64,000 nucleotides of DNA from Pseudopyrenochaeta lycopersici. Taxonomy: Eukaryota; Ascomycota; Dothideomycetes; Pleosporales; Pseudopyrenochaetaceae. The notes under the pieces are model-generated. The model was not told the DNA's origin. It did no database searches and worked only from the letters and a program-made list of their open reading frames with translations. Each line of letters starts with the position of its first letter. Position 1 is the first letter of the stretch. The stretch covers positions 310,001-374,000 of the forward strand of contig NHZP01000039.1 of NCBI GenBank assembly GCA_003313425.1, given 5' to 3'. Positions 20,272-32,129 of the stretch are shown in pieces. The position numbers were made by a program, and so were the translations under genes.

Positions 20272-23028
20272 TTAAATCAACAGCGCGGCGAAAGCAGCAA
20301 CGGCAACAATGCCACCAGCTTTGAAGCTTGACGCTGCACCAGTGAATTGGGGCGCACCATAGGCAGTCTTAGTGGCGGATGGTTTGACGTAACCGGTGCC
20401 GTGGCTAAGAGTGCCATTCGTTGCCGGATAGCCACCGGTTGGCTGCACAGGCTTTCCTGGATTTCCACCTGCAGGTGTCTCGACAGGCTTGCTCGGCTTG
20501 TCAGCTCCATATACAACAGACGAAGGATGCTGGGCGTAGTATTCGCTTTCCGGAACAGCGATCTTGCTGAGCGTGATGACCTTGGTATGGTAGACCTTCG
20601 TCGTGACAACTTGGTCCTTGTCGTCATTGCCATAGGAAGGCTTAGTCGGGTAAGCTGGAACTGGAGTCGTGAGCTTGCCGGTCTCCTCAGTCGGATAACC
20701 ATTGCATTTGCTGCATGGTACTGTCACCGTAACAGTTTGGGGACCCTTGCCGCAGCCCTTGTCGCAGACCTTTGTGGTGATCTCGAAACCGGGGGGAGGA
20801 TAGACTGGGTAGTCAGAGCCTGGTGTCGGGTACGCGGCCGGGGTGGTGGTCGGGCAGTAGGTCACGGCGTACGTGGTTGTGATGGTAGTGTATCCAGTTT
20901 CGCAGACATCTACGTATGTAGTGGTGTATGTTGTAGTGATGGTCGTCTTCGAAGCCTCAGGGTAGGAGTCGTAGCCATTGTCATTACCATATGACGGCTT
21001 GCTTGTGACATCAGGATAGATCGGAGAGACGGGGGTGAATTCTGGGAGGTAATCGTAGTCATCATGGACGGACTTGCTTGGATATACTGGATAATCGCCA
21101 TACACAGGAGCAGAACTCTCGGATTCAGGATACACCGGGTAGCTAGGAGCAGAGCTCTCGGGGTAGACTGGGTAAGCGGGGTTTCCGTAGCCAGAATCGA
21201 CGCTGGGGGTAGTGCTGGGAGTGCCTGGGGCCGAGCTGCCATAACCAGGATACGAGTCGTCGTACACAGGGTAAGCAGGCGTGGGAGAAGAAGCAGGGTA
21301 GCCAGTGTCAGGATAGACAGGAGTGCTGTCAGGGTAGTAGGGAACAGACGAGCTCGCAGGGTAAAGAACATCCGACGACGCTCCAGATGGGTATACAACA
21401 TCAGAGGATGCGCCAGTTGGGTATACAACATCAGAGGATGCGCCAGATGGGTAGACAATGTCCGAGGACGCGCCAGATGGGTAGGCAATGGAGCTATCAT
21501 GAGGCGACGAAGCAGGATATACAGCGGAGGAGCTGACTGAGCCGTGTACATAGGATGAAGTTGAAGCGATGTCAGAGCTGACGGAAATGTGGACGGAGGA
21601 TGACGCATGTGCAACGGAGGAGCTAGCTGACACATGGACTGAAGAGCTGGCCGAGGCATGAACAGAGCTGGAACTGCGCACCGGGGTACTCGAGGCATGA
21701 GCTACGCTGCTAGAAACTCGGGCAGAGCTCGAGACATGGACTGAAGAGCTATGGATGGTAGAGCTTGAGGCGTGGACGCTGGAGGAGCGTACTGGTGTGC
21801 TAGAAGCGTGTGCGCTGGAGGAACGAACAGAGGAGCTACGGACCGGGGTGCTAGAAGCGTGGACGCTGGAAGAGCGGACGGAAGAGCTGCGGACTGGTGT
21901 GCTGCTAGCGGAGCGGACAGTGCTGCTAGACCGGCGAGTAGATGTGCGAGCCACGGAAGATGAGCTAGACACGGCCTTCTTTTGATACGTCTTGAAGGAG
22001 CTAATGCGCCAGAAGGCGTCCTTGAAGTCGTTGCGATTTTCAGCGACGTACTTCTTGCATGAAGCCATACTGCTGAGAGGATTGCCGTTCGCGTCCTTGT
22101 ATTGAGGGCATCCGGATTGATCGTAAACATTACCAGCCCAATCTCCACAGAAGTTGTTGGTGAAGATGAATCGCTGGTCCTTGAAGCGCTTCTCGATGTC
22201 GCAGTCGCCCTTGAAGTTGGCAGCGGGTAGTCCAAATTCGCTAGTATCAGGCTCGCCACGGGTAAGACTGGTGGGAATGCGGCTGCCACGAGGGAAGAAC
22301 CAGGTTCTGATAGCATCGCTATCCCACTCCATTGCGTAGTATCCACCCTGATTGGCGTTGAAGCCAGCACCGAACGAGTTGGTACGGGCATCATTCACGT
22401 CACAGCCTGACGCACCATTGGTATCCAGGGCACAGTCCTTGAGGAGCGACGTTCCTGACTGGCCGGTGCCATCGACCTTGCATTGGGTATCGGTATGTAG
22501 GACATACTTGTTAACTGTATTCTTGTTGACGCCCTCGATGATATCGATCTCACCCTTAACCTACATTGAAACACTGAGTCACTGTTTGTGTCAGGTGTTC
22601 GTTGTATATGAATTACTTACGGGCCATGGCTCACGACCAAGCGACCAGAAAGCTGGCCACATACCGCAGACACTGGGCATGGCCTTGACGTCGATCACGA
22701 AGAGACCTTTGTTATAATCCTTCCTTCCTTCAAGACGAACACTCTTGCGGCCCTTGTCACCGCCATCGGCACTGCTAAGGTCTTCCGAGGAATCAACGCC
22801 GAACATAACATCGTTGCCCACGGTCTTGTAAAGTCCCATCGACCTGGCGGTTGACTCGCTGACATAGTCGACGAAGCCATTGTTCAAGTCATAAGTCTCG
22901 AACTTGAAAGCGTCAAGCCAGTTGGCTCCAGTGTAGCTGTCCTGTACCTGATAAACGGTAGCGAAGGCAGTGGATGAGAGGGTGGAAAGGACAGCTCCAA
23001 CCCCCAAAATGAGTGAAGAGGAAGGCAT
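20272..23028 (-). CDS. GPI-anchored GH16 endo-1,3(4)-beta-glucanase with Ser/Tyr-rich repeats
   Basis: Two exons, complement of 22621-23028 and 20272-22560, 898 residues. A signal peptide (MPSSSLILGVGAVLSTLSSTAFA) is followed by the GH16 domain: YQVQDSYTGANWLDAFKFE, MPSVCGMWPAFWSLG and, directly after the intron, the catalytic box GEIDIIEG, with nucleophile E140, D142 and acid/base E145. After about residue 330 comes a long Ser/Thr/Pro/Tyr-rich stalk containing SSVHASSTPVRSSSV-type units and four 10-residue units of the type YPSGASSDVV. A Cys-containing segment with paired TTITTTY and TVTVTVP motifs follows. The C-terminus (SSFKAGGIVAVAAFAALLI) is a classical GPI-attachment signal. It should act on beta-glucan at the cell wall or plasma membrane. 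The stalk resembles that of cell-wall adhesins and should be heavily O-glycosylated. Confidence 0.9.
21361..21480 (-). repeat. Four tandem 30-bp units in the glucanase stalk
   Basis: Units at 21361-21390, 21391-21420, 21421-21450 and 21451-21480; the two middle ones are almost identical (one base different). Each encodes ten residues of the type YPSGASSDVV. In-frame minisatellites of this kind commonly change copy number between strains. Confidence 0.85.
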
Positions 23029-25707
23029 ATTGGTATCAGTTATGTAAAGAGTGACTAGATTAAACGAGTAAAGAAAAAGCGAGTGTCAGTAGAATGGGAT
23101 CTACGAATCCGTTGAACAAACTGAAGAAGTCGTTGGAAAAAACAGAAACGAGCGCGAGCGAGCAGCTGGTGTATCTTTATTACCAGGCCCCTGACACTAC
23201 ACCGAGCCTGAAAGTGTGCCACTGCTCACATGAACGACGCTGTGCCAGGCCGATAACAAACTCACAGCCGAAGGACGCAAGCCATGGGCGGCCTTGATTC
23301 AACTAAGCGGGTCCTCTTCACCGGAAGGAGGAAGTTGATATAGCCATCGACCATAGAAGGAAAAGCTTGAAGCCACTTCTGCAGGTACGCGTCTTTGACA
23401 ACACCAGGCGTCTACTAACAATTATCGGATTTGGGTAGTGCGCGCTTAGCCATAGACGATATTGCAGCCTTGCACGCACGCCACCTCAATGCTTGAGTCC
23501 AAATGCCGTCCATCAGCATCATCCAGCTAGGGAAAGCGCGCGTGGCTTTGAGCCGAGATAGACAATCCGTGGTGTTGAGTGGTGCGATTCAAGGCGGACG
23601 GGCCCGAAGGATGACGCTAAGCTATCGTGGCTTGACTTACCAGGGGTAGCGTGGTCCAGACCAAGGGATGGAAATAGAAAAGCTTCGAAATAAGCGACCT
23701 AGAAACTGGGACTGATGAAAGAAAATCGCGGTCGGAGACTAGATGTGGAAATGATATGTTGTGAACTGACTTGCTACAAACCAAAGGTTGGCTAGCAAAG
23801 ATCTGAGCCTCGGAGATCCGACTCATGATAGAGAGTAGTGCATTTCCGTGACCGCATTCTTTGAGCGGTATTGAGATTCACTGTTCAGGCGTCCCGTAGG
23901 ATCGATACGGCCGGAACAGCGCATATTCATATACAACACGAGACGTAGCTGCTGATGCATAGAAATTGCGACAGGAAAGGAAGGCCGACAACCCGGCTGC
24001 TGCCTGGTGAGTCTTGTTCGAATGCCACATGCTCAGGAATATGATGCTCTGTGTTTTGGTTTTAGCGGTAATGCCAGTCAGGCCTTATGTGAAGAACTTA
24101 TTCAGGGTGGAGTTTCAAAAGCTAGGAGAAGTTATCCCAATGCTGACACAACGAGTTTGAACGGGACGCAAGTCTCGTCCATCCTCATTAACCAATACGA
24201 AAGACTTATTCAAATGTTGTTCGAAGCACCGTTTGAAGGAAGTAGTTGCATGGTAGAACCGGTACCTGGGCTAGCCTCGAGCTCACCGGTCATCGAGCCG
24301 CGGCCACCAACTTCTTCAAATCTGCGTGTTGGGACACGTATATTATTTCTCTGGCAAGCGCGCAATCAGGCCGCCCTTCCTAGGAAATTGTGAACGTATG
24401 GAGAAATGAAATGGTCGCGGAAGGGTGTAGTATCAAAGGTGAGAGGAGTCAGGAGGCTTGCGACGCGGCTTGTTCGTGTTTGCGCGGCTGACTAAACCTC
24501 GACACGACGAACCTGGAAGTCAAGGAAAGCGTATGAACCATGTTCATCCTTGTTCTACTCATCGTAATCCAGGTGGCTATTTCTACCCTCTTGACGCCTC
24601 GCTGCACTGGGCTTATTGCCAGTGCAATGTGGACGCCATACTTCACATGATCTCATTCTAACAGCATTTTTCAAATATGTTTCGTGCAGTCTTCCTTTTA
24701 AATTAGACTAATGCGCTCGATTTCGAAGATAACCTGGCCAATGTATACCCCCTGCAGCCACTGCTCAACCAACAATGTCGCCATGATGAGAAATAGTCCA
24801 AATGATACCCAAACCATTCCATTCTTACAAACATAAGCACGACGTCAACTTTCCCTATTAAGCAACTTTTCTCAGCACCGTCCATAACTGCGCACCTGTT
24901 TGGTGACACGGCATGAAGCGCGCCCCGCACTTTCCAGCACCTCGTGCAACTGTCCCTATCAGGCAAGTCCCAACGCTCCCCATCGATCGCTGTGGAAACT
25001 CCTAGTAGTCGCCACGGATACTCAAGGTCACGCCAGAGGCGATGATCACCGTCCACAAGGGGAAACAGATAGTCCTCCTTATAGGATACTCAAGGTCCCT
25101 TAAACGTCCTAATCTTGGCGTGCAGACAACACACTCTCCGTATCGGGAAAGTTGCAAGAAAGTATTGATTGCAGTGGATACGGCGGGGGAGCGAGGGACG
25201 CCAGGCTGCATATGGGTCCCTGTAAATATTGGGCGTCGGGCAAGTGTGGTTGACTGCGGGGAACCTGGGAGAAATCACGAAACGTTGGTGCTGACGTTAC
25301 GAGTGGTGTTACTGTGATGGGAAGGTGGGGGTTGGCAGTGTGGATTGCAGCGGTCCTGGGACATCTATGCATGATCCGACATTGTCCCGAGTTGTAGTAC
25401 TTGCCAAACTAGATTACACCACGGTGCTATGTTGGGGCAATGCGTTTTGAAGAAGGTAGTAACGAGGTCTTTCATTGATACGCGACAATTGGTCCTGTGT
25501 AAAGAAGAAAATTTTTGAAGAGAAAGAGAAATCCAAAATGTAAAGAAGCCTTCCCAACGCGCCCCCTAGCAGGCTGCTCCCGCGTGTGGGTATCAGAGGA
25601 AGAAAAAGTGTAGCCGTTCCGCCCATATTACCCAACCAGCACCAAATCCTTCCAAAGCGCCGTGAACACCCAACGTGAACCATGATGATCCATTTTGCTT
25701 GTCTATT
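23029..25707. other. Gene-poor 2.7-kb region
   Basis: No convincing gene. The best open frame (plus strand, ATG at 24022 to 24393, 123 residues) has no domain or splice partner. A 14-bp direct repeat (GGATACTCAAGGTC) occurs at 25017 and again at 25084. The left end contains the glucanase promoter, the right end the 3' flank of BYE1. Confidence 0.45.
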
Positions 25708-28548
25708 CTATTTTCCCGACGGCTGGTTCTGATACTGTCCATTCGCCTCGGATTTCTGCCGCAGGTGGTCTGTTAGTACAGATAAATTTGTTCGTGCTTC
25801 CGGGATGCTTTCAACAATGTGCCGTAAGTTGATCATCTGCAGCTCTGACACAGCCTGGTTCTGAGACAGGTTGGATCCCAGTATTTGGACAATGACGGGG
25901 GCATCGATGAAGGGTCCCAAAATCTCAAGTGCCCTCGGTATTTGATGATGCGGCGGTGCATTGGGTGGCACAGATGGCTGCTGCTGTCCGTGATTCGGTG
26001 GTGGCGGCGCGTACGGATTCCCATACTGCCCATGAGGAAAAGCAGTACCAACAGGGGAGAATTGTGGACCATGAGGATTTGTCACTGGTGATGGGCTCGG
26101 GCCATTTGTTGGCAAGTTTGCTGCTGGCGTAGGCTGGGCGACCTGACTAACAGCAGTCTCCTGCGCGGGATACCGTTCAAGATGTTGAGTCGCAGGTAGT
26201 TGAGGCTTGACCTCCGGAAGCTTAGCGATGAGAGCGAGCAGCATCATGTGCTCTTTACGTGGCGTCTCGATGGTGCAGTGCTCAAGCATGTCGATGAACG
26301 GTGGAAGGTTGCTACCGCCCGCCTCAATTGGGATGACGTACAGATCCCGCATGATGTCGTTACCAAAGCCATCCACAGGTACAACGCCCCACCGGCCCCG
26401 GGAGTGGAAGTAGTTATAGAGGTGATCCATGACCGCGCGACCCTCCGTAGTGACTGGACTAACCGCAAGAATGGCAACATCGTGGCTTTCGGTATGTCCT
26501 ATGCCTCGAATGTAGTCGTCTCCCTTTGAGCTCTCTATGCGTCCCTGTACAGAGAGCGATGAGGATAGCAGCTTGTCCCATGGGATTACTTGGCCGAAGT
26601 CGCCACCTGCGACAAATCGGGCGACAGCATCGAATGGCTCCATAGACTGCATGCTGATGGAGCCTTGCCAGCAGACTGTGGGGTCTGATGAATATCCTGA
26701 CATCTCCACATCATTGTCTTCATCCTTGAGCAGCCGATCTACATCTGCATCATCCACAGGAGCGGGGGGTTTATCATGCATGTGCATTGAACTTTGACGG
26801 CGCTGTAGGAATGCTTGCTGATCGTGCTGTGGTGAGCGGACTTTGTCAAACACTGAATTGATGTCGAAGTTGGTTGAGGGTCGTCGCGCAATGTCAGCTT
26901 GAGCTCCAGACGTATCTACTGAGAGTGGGCCGCGTGATACATCAGGGCTCCCTGGTGGGCGATTGTTAGTGGGTGACTGCATTGCTGTTTCATCCACGCT
27001 TTCTCTTTCGCGGAGATTGGGCTGCTTGAACTCCTGGTTGTCGTAATTATCCTCACCCACTAGCTCTTCACCCTTATGTGTCTTGCGCATGCGGGGTCCA
27101 GCTTCTTCGGTCAAGATCATCTGCTTCTCGGCCGCTTCTCTCATGGCGGCGTACTCACGTTGTTTGTCTTCGCTCGCCATCTCCTCAGCCTCCATGGCTA
27201 CGAAGTCAGGTGCCTTCAAGCTTCCAGACAGAAGCTGATCAACGAGCACCGCATTTTTCTTGACGTTAAAAATGATAGCACGTAGCTTCGAAGAGTATGG
27301 GGACTCTCTACCAGTTGGCTCGCCGCAGTGGCTGAGTGCGGCGTTGCTGATCTCCAGGGCAAGGCGGGCAGCCAATGATTTCGCTGTCTGGCCATCGGGG
27401 ATGCGGTAGCCCCTCGCATCGGACGCTACGGTAATTAAAGGTGCGAGGGTATCTCTAAGGCTTTCGGCGAGAAGTTTCTGCAGTTGAGGAAGAGCATCGA
27501 TGTCTCCGGCTGGGGTGCTCGGTGCGATGGCCTTGCTGTCTGGATGGGTGGACTTTCTTCGCTTTTTGCTTGCGTTGGCCTTTTCAACGGTAGGCTCATG
27601 CCGACGTTTCTCACCCAACGGAGACTGCGGCTGACTCTTGTTTCCCTGAGATAGCATGTCAGCGTGGAACACTTGGCAGGGATGCTCGATCAGTACCTTT
27701 GAATCTGCGTGCCCGTTAGAAGCATCCTGAGTCTGCACAGGGGCTGGGGCAGGAGTGGGAGTCGGTGCTTGTGCTGGAGCCTGGGGCGCTGGTTGTGTGG
27801 ATGGTTCCGGCTCCTGGGGCGTCTTCTCCTGCTCGGGCGCGGCTTCCTGCTTGACATCGCTAGAGCGGCCCTTTGCCGCCTTGAAGCCCTTCTTACGTGC
27901 CCAGGGCCGTTCTCCCCGGGCCATGGCAGCGAGCAGGTCTTGGTGGTCTTGCGGCTTGCACTGCTCGCAATAGTAATCTTTGCCCTCCCAGTAATCACCC
28001 TCAGGTAGGCCTAAGCATCTGTTGTGCTGCCAGGCCAGGCAAGTGTCACAGCAAATCATTTCGCGTCCGCGAATGTCGCGCTGATCGCCGCAGACACAAC
28101 GGATGAGGGCATCTTCCTCCTCTTCTCCATCCTCTTCCCCTCCCTGTTCCTCCTCCTCCTCCTCTTCCTCTTCTTCTTCTTGTTCGGCAGATTGTGTGGA
28201 TTGGGCGCGCGCGTTTTGCCCCTTAGTAGGCCCTTTAGCTGATCCTTTGGTCTGTCCCTTGGCTTGACCCTTGGTTTGTCCTTTGGTTTGCCCTTTGGGT
28301 TGCGCTTGCTTCTTCTTCTCTGCCTTCGGCTGTGGCTTAGCTTTCAGAGCTGGTGAGGGTTCGTCAAGGGCATCTTGGTTCTTTGTGTGGTGGCCTTTGT
28401 TGGCGCGGCCAGAGCGGCGAATATCCTCTGTGGCGGGAAGGTCAGCATCAGTGCCAGGCTTGGGGGCAGTTGCACGCGTTTTGGTGTTTTGAAGCGCGTG
28501 CAGTTACAACAAGTGGACGCGTGTTGGTGGTGTCTGCTTACCGGACAT
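25708..28548 (-). CDS. BYE1: Transcription factor Bye1 (PHD, TFIIS central domain, SPOC)
   Basis: Two exons, complement of 28542-28548 and 25708-28427, 908 residues. The first exon is only 7 nt (ATGTCCG); with a GTAAGC donor, a TGCTGAC branch site and a CACAG acceptor the protein begins MSEDIRRSGRANKGHHTK. Domains in order: a Lys/Gly/Gln/Thr tandem-repeat tract (about residues 43-70), a Glu run, a PHD finger (about 110-160; IRCVCGDQRD, CCDTCLAWQHNRC, YYCEQC), the TFIIS central domain (about 315-445; YSSKLRAIIFNVKKN, LLSGSLKAPDFVAM), and a SPOC domain (about 580-745; VCWQGSISMQ, GRWGVVPVDGFG). A Pro/Gln-rich tail follows. In yeast, Bye1 binds RNA polymerase II and methylated H3K4 and affects elongation; the same role here is inferred from the identical domain order. 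Divergent from the ZNF830-like gene at 29189. Confidence 0.92.
28218..28301 (-). repeat. Seven tandem 12-bp units coding KGQT-type repeats in BYE1
   Basis: Consecutive 12-bp units encode KGQT, KGQT, KGQA, KGQT, KGSA, KGPT and a partial unit. The period is exact and in frame. It lies in the disordered N-terminal part before the PHD finger. Confidence 0.8.
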
Positions 28549-29188
28549 GATGTAGGACACGAGTGAAAGGGCTCAATATTCAACCACGTATGTAGCTTAT
28601 GCTATGCGCACAACAGAATTCAAGAACGTCTCTACGGAAAGCCCTAAACCAGTCTCACGTTGCTGTGCAGACAAACGGACGAACCGCCGAGACCAGCTTC
28701 TAACTAGATAACAAGCAGACGAAGTGCTCCTGCCAACCCTCTCAGAAAATGAAGGCGCGAAGCGTTGTGCAACTGACGGTAATCGAGTCGCGGCTTCCTG
28801 TCGCGCGACAACTTTGGTATTCAGAGCTGGCGCCGACTGATAGCTGAGCACGTGAAGCGGAAGAGGCGCTTCGTGGGTGCGCGTCGCGAGAAGCGCGCTG
28901 AAAAAAGAGAGTCAAAGGTGGCGGCGATGGAGGGGACGTCGCAATGTGTCGTGTGGTGTCGGAGAGAGTGGTGTCAGTGAGGAGGTGAAGCTTTGACCCG
29001 CAGTTCAAATTGCCGACGCCTTGGCACTCGTAATCCTGGCCACTTGCAAGCTGGGGACCCTTTGCGCCATCTGAAGCTGTTTCTCCTGCAACCGCCAGAC
29101 TTTCTCTCCTCAACGACAAACGCACCAAAAGAAAGAAAATAATAACCTGCAACGTATCCAGATTGGATCACACTCCCTCTGCATCGTT
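28549..29188. promoter_or_regulatory. Bidirectional promoter of BYE1 and the ZNF830-like gene
   Basis: 640 bp separate the two divergent start codons. No gene or TATA box is evident. Open frames here overlap on both strands without domains. Confidence 0.5.
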
Positions 29189-29908
29189 ATGGCAGACGCA
29201 CGAACTCTGCTGCGTCAGCAGCGAGCAGCCAGACAGCAGGCGCAAAGACCGCAGAAGCAATCAGCGGCTCCTGCAGCAGTACCCACGTCGAAAAAGAGAA
29301 AGGCTGCAGAAGACAGTGAAAAGGACCGAAAACGAACACGAACAGAGGAAGAAGCCGGGGTTCCAGCGGGCTTCTTCGACGCAGGAACCCAACAGGACGA
29401 ACATGAAGAAGCTACAGTCACAGGCCAGGAGGGCAATTCAATACCCAACAGCATTCCTCTAGAATCTCAAGAGCCTGCGCGTCCCCCACTCGACGCCTCA
29501 GCTGAAGCAGAACTTGACGCATTTATGAACGAAATGAGCCGAGAAAAGCCCACCCAGCCCCAGCCTCCCACATACTCGGGCGCAGTCATAGAAGCGGCAC
29601 CCATGACCGCTGCAGAGATTGCTGCACAAGCACGAGAAGAACAGAGCGCGCAACGAGCGAAGAGGGACGAAGAAATGGAGGGCGAGAAGGAAGATGCTGC
29701 ACGAGCACTGGAGGATGAGTTCGAGGAGATGGAAGGCTTGGAAGAAAGGGTCAAGCGATTACGTGAACAACGAGAGGCGCTACGATCCAAAGCTGTGCAG
29801 CCAACAGAGGCTGAGAGCGTTGCGTCCATTGCGCCGCAAGCCGAAGACGACGGTGACAGTGAATCCGATGAGGAAGATTGGGATGACTGGAGGTTTCGTC
29901 CCGCTTAA
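29189..29908 (+). CDS. ZNF830/CCDC16-like coiled-coil protein lacking the zinc finger
   Basis: Single exon, 239 residues. The start MADARTLLRQQRAARQ fits the conserved N-terminus of the ZNF830 (CCDC16) family, and the C-terminal part fits its second conserved region: LDAFMNEM, AEIAAQAREEQ, LEDEFEEMEGLEERVKRLREQREALR (coiled coil, about 170-205) and the final acidic SDEEDWDDWRFRPA. Family members act in pre-mRNA splicing and genome stability. Between the two regions the family normally has a C2H2-like zinc finger; here there is only a Lys/Arg-rich segment (TSKKRKAAEDSEKDRKRTR), probably a nuclear localisation signal, with no Cys pair. The frame is uninterrupted, so the loss looks real rather than a missed exon. 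Confidence 0.72.
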   Translation: MADARTLLRQQRAARQQAQRPQKQSAAPAAVPTSKKRKAAEDSEKDRKRTRTEEEAGVPAGFFDAGTQQDEHEEATVTGQEGNSIPNSIPLESQEPARPPLDASAEAELDAFMNEMSREKPTQPQPPTYSGAVIEAAPMTAAEIAAQAREEQSAQRAKRDEEMEGEKEDAARALEDEFEEMEGLEERVKRLREQREALRSKAVQPTEAESVASIAPQAEDDGDSESDEEDWDDWRFRPA

Positions 29909-30394
29909 GGGCTATCGACAATTTGCATTTAGCGAGTTTCGTTCACCTTTGTACATTTATGCATGTAGAACCACCATCTTGATACCCGGGGCCAGGCGTT
30001 TATAATAAAGCTTCAGACAGAGTTTCTTGCTTGCGTACAGCAAGCTGGTCCTTTCAAATGACCGTCCATATTCCAATGTACGCATGATTTGAGAATCACA
30101 GTATGAATTGATCTGTTCTCCGCTGCAGTACAGCGCATATTCTTACATTGCCGCTCTGGCTATCGGCACGGTCATTTTCGAGATGCCTGCAACGCCAAGA
30201 GGCAAGCGTCATCCGTGTGGTGAGGAAACATTGAACGCTTCAGGCACGAATAAGGCACGTTTCGACACCCCTCCTACCAACCTTTTCTTGACTCTGACAC
30301 GTGAGTGCGTAACACCTCGTTTCTCTCACATTCAAAGTCGCTTTTCACACTCCAGCGCTTCACCTCCTGCCAGCACACAACAGTCTACCCCACA
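29909..30394. other. Intergenic region upstream of the ArfGAP gene
   Basis: 486 bp holding the 3' flank of the ZNF830-like gene and a pyrimidine-rich promoter just before the ATG at 30395. No gene supported. Confidence 0.5.
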
Positions 30395-32129
30395 ATGTCA
30401 CGGCGGCCCAACCCTGCCGCTGATCGCGCGGAACAGAATCGCACGACGCTTAAGAATCTAGTGAAGCTCGAAGGCAACAAGACTTGCGCGGATTGCAAAA
30501 GGAATAAGCGTACGTTACAAGTTTCCGGGATCCTGCGTGCAACTCACTCACTTTGATATAGATCCACGATGGGCAAGCTGGAATTTAGGCATTTTCATAT
30601 GCATCCGTTGCTCTGGGATACACCGTGGCATGGGAACCCATATTAGCAAGGTCAAATCTGTTGATCTCGACTCCTGGACCGACGAACAATTACAGAGCGT
30701 GCTGAAGTGGGGCAACGGGAGGGCGAACAAGTACTGGGAGGCAAAGTTGGCTCCAGGACACGTACCTTCGGAAGCAAAGATCGAAAACTTCATACGCACC
30801 AAGTATGAATCGAAGCGCTGGGTTATGGATGGGCCCATCCCCGATCCTTCGACTCTGGAGGCGGATGACGATGATATGGTGAGAGTGTTTGTAGTCACTG
30901 TGGTGAGCAAGAAGCTAATATGTGGGTAGCCATTAAAGAAAGTACAGGAGAAGGTTCAAATAGAGCGTTCAGCATCACAGCGTCTAGCTGGGAGCTCCAG
31001 TCAGCCTCCTCCGCCGATGCCAAAGCCTCAACCAGCGATCGATTTGTTCGGCGACGAGCCTGCCCCTCCACGACCGAGCACAGGGCCGCCAGTGGGCGCA
31101 AGAGCACCGCCAAGGACAGAAGCTGCTCCACCGAAACAAAATAAGGCAGGCGACTCACTACTGGGCCTGGACTTCCTGGGTGGGAGTTCTTCTGCGCAAC
31201 CACCTCGTCCCTCAAGCACAGGCCCTGCTGCTGCGGCTGCTCCATCCAGACCCGACCTCAAGCAATCGATCCTATCACTATACGCCTCGAAGCCTGCAGC
31301 GGCACCTGCACCGCAACCTCAACAGCATGCGCGTCAAGGGTCTTTCGGGGGACTTGCCTCGCCTCAGGCACAGACATCACCGCAACAGTCATCGTTTGGT
31401 GGAATGAACGATGCCTTTAGCAACCTCTCCTTTAATGCTGCACCAGCACCGAAACCATCCCCATTCTCTGGGCTGGATAGCTTCTCGAGCGCAAAATCAC
31501 CACCCACTACATCTTCCTCAAACATGTTCGGTGGCGGTGGCAACTTTTTTGACTCCAAGCCAAAATCGCCTCCACAAACCCAGACACAGAATCGGACAAT
31601 AAGCCCATCTGGAGGGCTGGCAGACTTTGGCGCTTTCTCCTCGCCTGCGCCATCCAAGCCTGCTGCTTCCAGTTCTGGAATGAACGATTTACTTGATCTT
31701 TCGATGCCGTCTGCCCCCGCGCCAGCACCCAGGGTTACTTCTCCGCCTATCGCATCACCACCCATGAAATCAGCCTTCGACCTTTCTGCACCTACTGCCC
31801 CATCAGCAGGAGCGGCACCTAAGGCTACTCCTGCCCCTGCTACTGTAAACTATGGTGGCTTCTCCAATATGGATGCCTGGGGAAGCAACGATGTTTGGGC
31901 GTCAGCAGCACCAAGTCAACCAGCAACTACTGTAACTGCACCACATACTCAGCCCAAGAGCCCGGGCTGGGGTGCACCACATGTAACTCAAGACGATGAC
32001 TTCGGTGGCTGGAGTAGTGCTGCGCCTAGTGCTCCAGCGCAGACAACTACTACAACGCAGAATAGCACCACACAAAACAAAGGCTTTGGTGGAGGAAGCG
32101 ACGACCTATTCTCAAACGTATGGGAATGA
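30395..32129 (+). CDS. AGE2: ADP-ribosylation factor GTPase-activating protein, Age2/SMAP type
   Basis: Three exons, 30395-30509, 30562-30878 and 30930-32129, 543 residues. The ArfGAP zinc finger spans intron 1: CADCKRNK joined to HPRWASWNLGIFICIRC, followed by the catalytic arginine in SGIHRGMGTHISKVKS; the HPRWASW wording and spacing between the Cys pairs match Age2. The domain ends near residue 125 (KYESKRWVMDGPIPDP). The remaining 400 residues are disordered and rich in Ser, Pro, Gln and Phe-Gly pairs, with DLFGDEP, LLGLDFLGG and LLDLS (clathrin/adaptor-binding-like) motifs and a DDFGGW end region. It should stimulate GTP hydrolysis on Arf at the trans-Golgi/endosomes. Intron 2 has a GCTAAT branch site. 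The neighbouring gene, on the opposite strand, is a Golgi-type SNARE. Confidence 0.92.

Noticed and set aside
20910..22394. Several frames of 150-260 codons overlapping the GH16 gene
   Set aside because: Shadow frames of the Ser/Tyr-rich repeats; the signal peptide, catalytic box and GPI signal all lie in one other frame.
24022..24393. Plus-strand frame of 123 codons
   Set aside because: No domain, no splice continuation and no clear promoter; kept only as a note in the intergenic entry.
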